From Mycobacterium sp. 1465703.0 (GTDB lineage Bacteria > Actinomycetota > Actinomycetes > Mycobacteriales > Mycobacteriaceae): a DNA stretch of 33,056 nucleotides. The position numbers and the translations under genes are program-made. Position 1 is the stretch's first letter. Every line of letters starts with the position of its first letter. Below the pieces are notes generated by a model. That model was given only the letters and a program-made list of their open reading frames with translations, searched no databases and was not told the origin of the DNA. This document shows positions 32,687-33,056 of this stretch, in pieces. The DNA lies in the NCBI RefSeq assembly GCF_001672975.1, contig NZ_LZKU01000139.1:1-33056 (forward strand). The letters run 5' to 3'.

Positions 32687-32982
32687 GCGATGTCCTCGCT
32701 CCGCACCAGTGATCGCCGCACCGACAGCAGCTCGAATTCGGGATGCGCGGCCACCAGTCGCTCGGCGGCATCCAGGACGTCGACGGCGTGGCCGCGGTCG
32801 CCGGACACCGTGGCGACGCCGATGCCCGCTCGTCGATACAGCTCGTGCGAACTCGTCTCGGCCGCCGACACGCTGAACTTGCGCTGCAGCTCCGCGACGA
32901 CGGGACGAATGACCGACCGCTTTTGTTTGAGTGACCGAACGTCGCCCAGCAACACGTCGAACTCGAGCCAGCCGATCCACAT
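32683..32982 (-). CDS. DUF503 family protein (Rv2117-like)
   Basis: A 99-residue small cytoplasmic protein. MWIGWLEFDVLLGDVRSLKQKRSVIRPVVAEL is the standard DUF503 opening, followed by a ferredoxin-like alpha/beta sequence with VATVSGDRGHAVDVLDAAERLV. ATG 32982 is chosen because the family begins MWIG; an upstream TTG at 32994 would overlap the stop of the previous gene. Function unknown in the family, which is often found next to ribosome-binding factor genes in other bacteria. It begins eight bases after the lipoprotein gene end. Confidence 0.88.
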   Translation of the reverse strand: MWIGWLEFDVLLGDVRSLKQKRSVIRPVVAELQRKFSVSAAETSSHELYRRAGIGVATVSGDRGHAVDVLDAAERLVAAHPEFELLSVRRSLVRSEDIA

Positions 32983-32990
32983 GCTGCGGG

Positions 32991-33056
32991 TCAACCCGGC
33001 GGGTTCTGCTCGGTGGGCTCAGGGGCGGGAGCGGGTTCCGGCGGCGGTGGTGGGGC
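32991..33056 (-). CDS. partial: 3' end of a gene, probably lipoprotein LppK-like
   Basis: The minus strand is open from the window edge to a TGA at 32991 and encodes 21 residues rich in Pro, Glu and Ala (APPPPPEPAPAPEPTEQNPPG). By gene order (Rv2116 lppK precedes Rv2117 in M. tuberculosis) it is likely the C-terminus of an LppK-type lipoprotein. The fragment itself has no family motif. Confidence 0.5.
   Translation of the reverse strand, partial: APPPPPEPAPAPEPTEQNPPG

Overview
The window looks like chromosomal DNA of a Mycobacterium, probably not of the M. tuberculosis complex. It is GC-rich, uses GTG and TTG starts freely, and carries mycobacteria-specific families: an mce operon with two YrbE permeases, a GAP/Sap-type lipid-export protein, a haemophore-type haem-binding protein and an MPT64-like secreted protein. 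From about 8.1 kb rightward the core genes follow the gene order I recall for M. tuberculosis Rv2129c to Rv2116, read in the opposite direction: SDR (Rv2129c), amino-acid permease (Rv2127), PAC2 protein (Rv2125), metH, hisE-hisG, DUF4126 (Rv2120c), RecB-type nuclease (Rv2119), trmI (Rv2118c), DUF503 (Rv2117) and the tail of a lipoprotein gene. The species cannot be fixed from this alone.

Layout. Bases 1-4.1 kb are an accessory and partly decayed block: a methyltransferase, a frameshifted MFS drug-exporter fragment, the N-terminal stub of a polyketide synthase, an intact P450 with a lower-GC look, and an intact GAP-type membrane protein. Bases 4.4-5.7 kb hold a secreted haem-binding protein and a siderophore-interacting flavoreductase, suggesting iron or haem handling. 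A SolA-like amine oxidase (minus strand) and a poorly coding stretch follow. Bases 8.1-11.5 kb are the SDR, permease and PAC2 genes.

Bases 11.9-15.7 kb hold a full-length cobalamin-dependent methionine synthase of the E. coli-like architecture. Directly in front of it lies what I read as an S-adenosylhomocysteine (SAH) riboswitch: a P1 stem, an H-type pseudoknot stem P4, a conserved core, and a 3' strand that overlaps an anti-Shine-Dalgarno sequence. This predicts that SAH frees the ribosome-binding site and turns metH on, linking methyl-cycle product load to homocysteine remethylation. It is the most interesting signal in the window.

Bases 15.9-26.5 kb (minus strand) form one mce operon: yrbEA, yrbEB, mceA-F, an Mce-associated membrane protein and a secreted MPT64-like protein, with stop/start overlaps or gaps of at most about 33 bp. 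A divergent TetR gene at 26.8-27.4 kb is the natural candidate regulator, and the shared 305-bp interval contains a repeated octamer. TetR is followed after 26 bp by hisE-hisG, so the mce block sits between metH and the his pair, where M. tuberculosis has PPE37. Bases 28.7-33.0 kb are conserved housekeeping genes, plus an extra FAD disulfide oxidoreductase coupled to the DUF4126 gene and an array of four 54-bp tandem repeats between trmI and the DUF503 gene.
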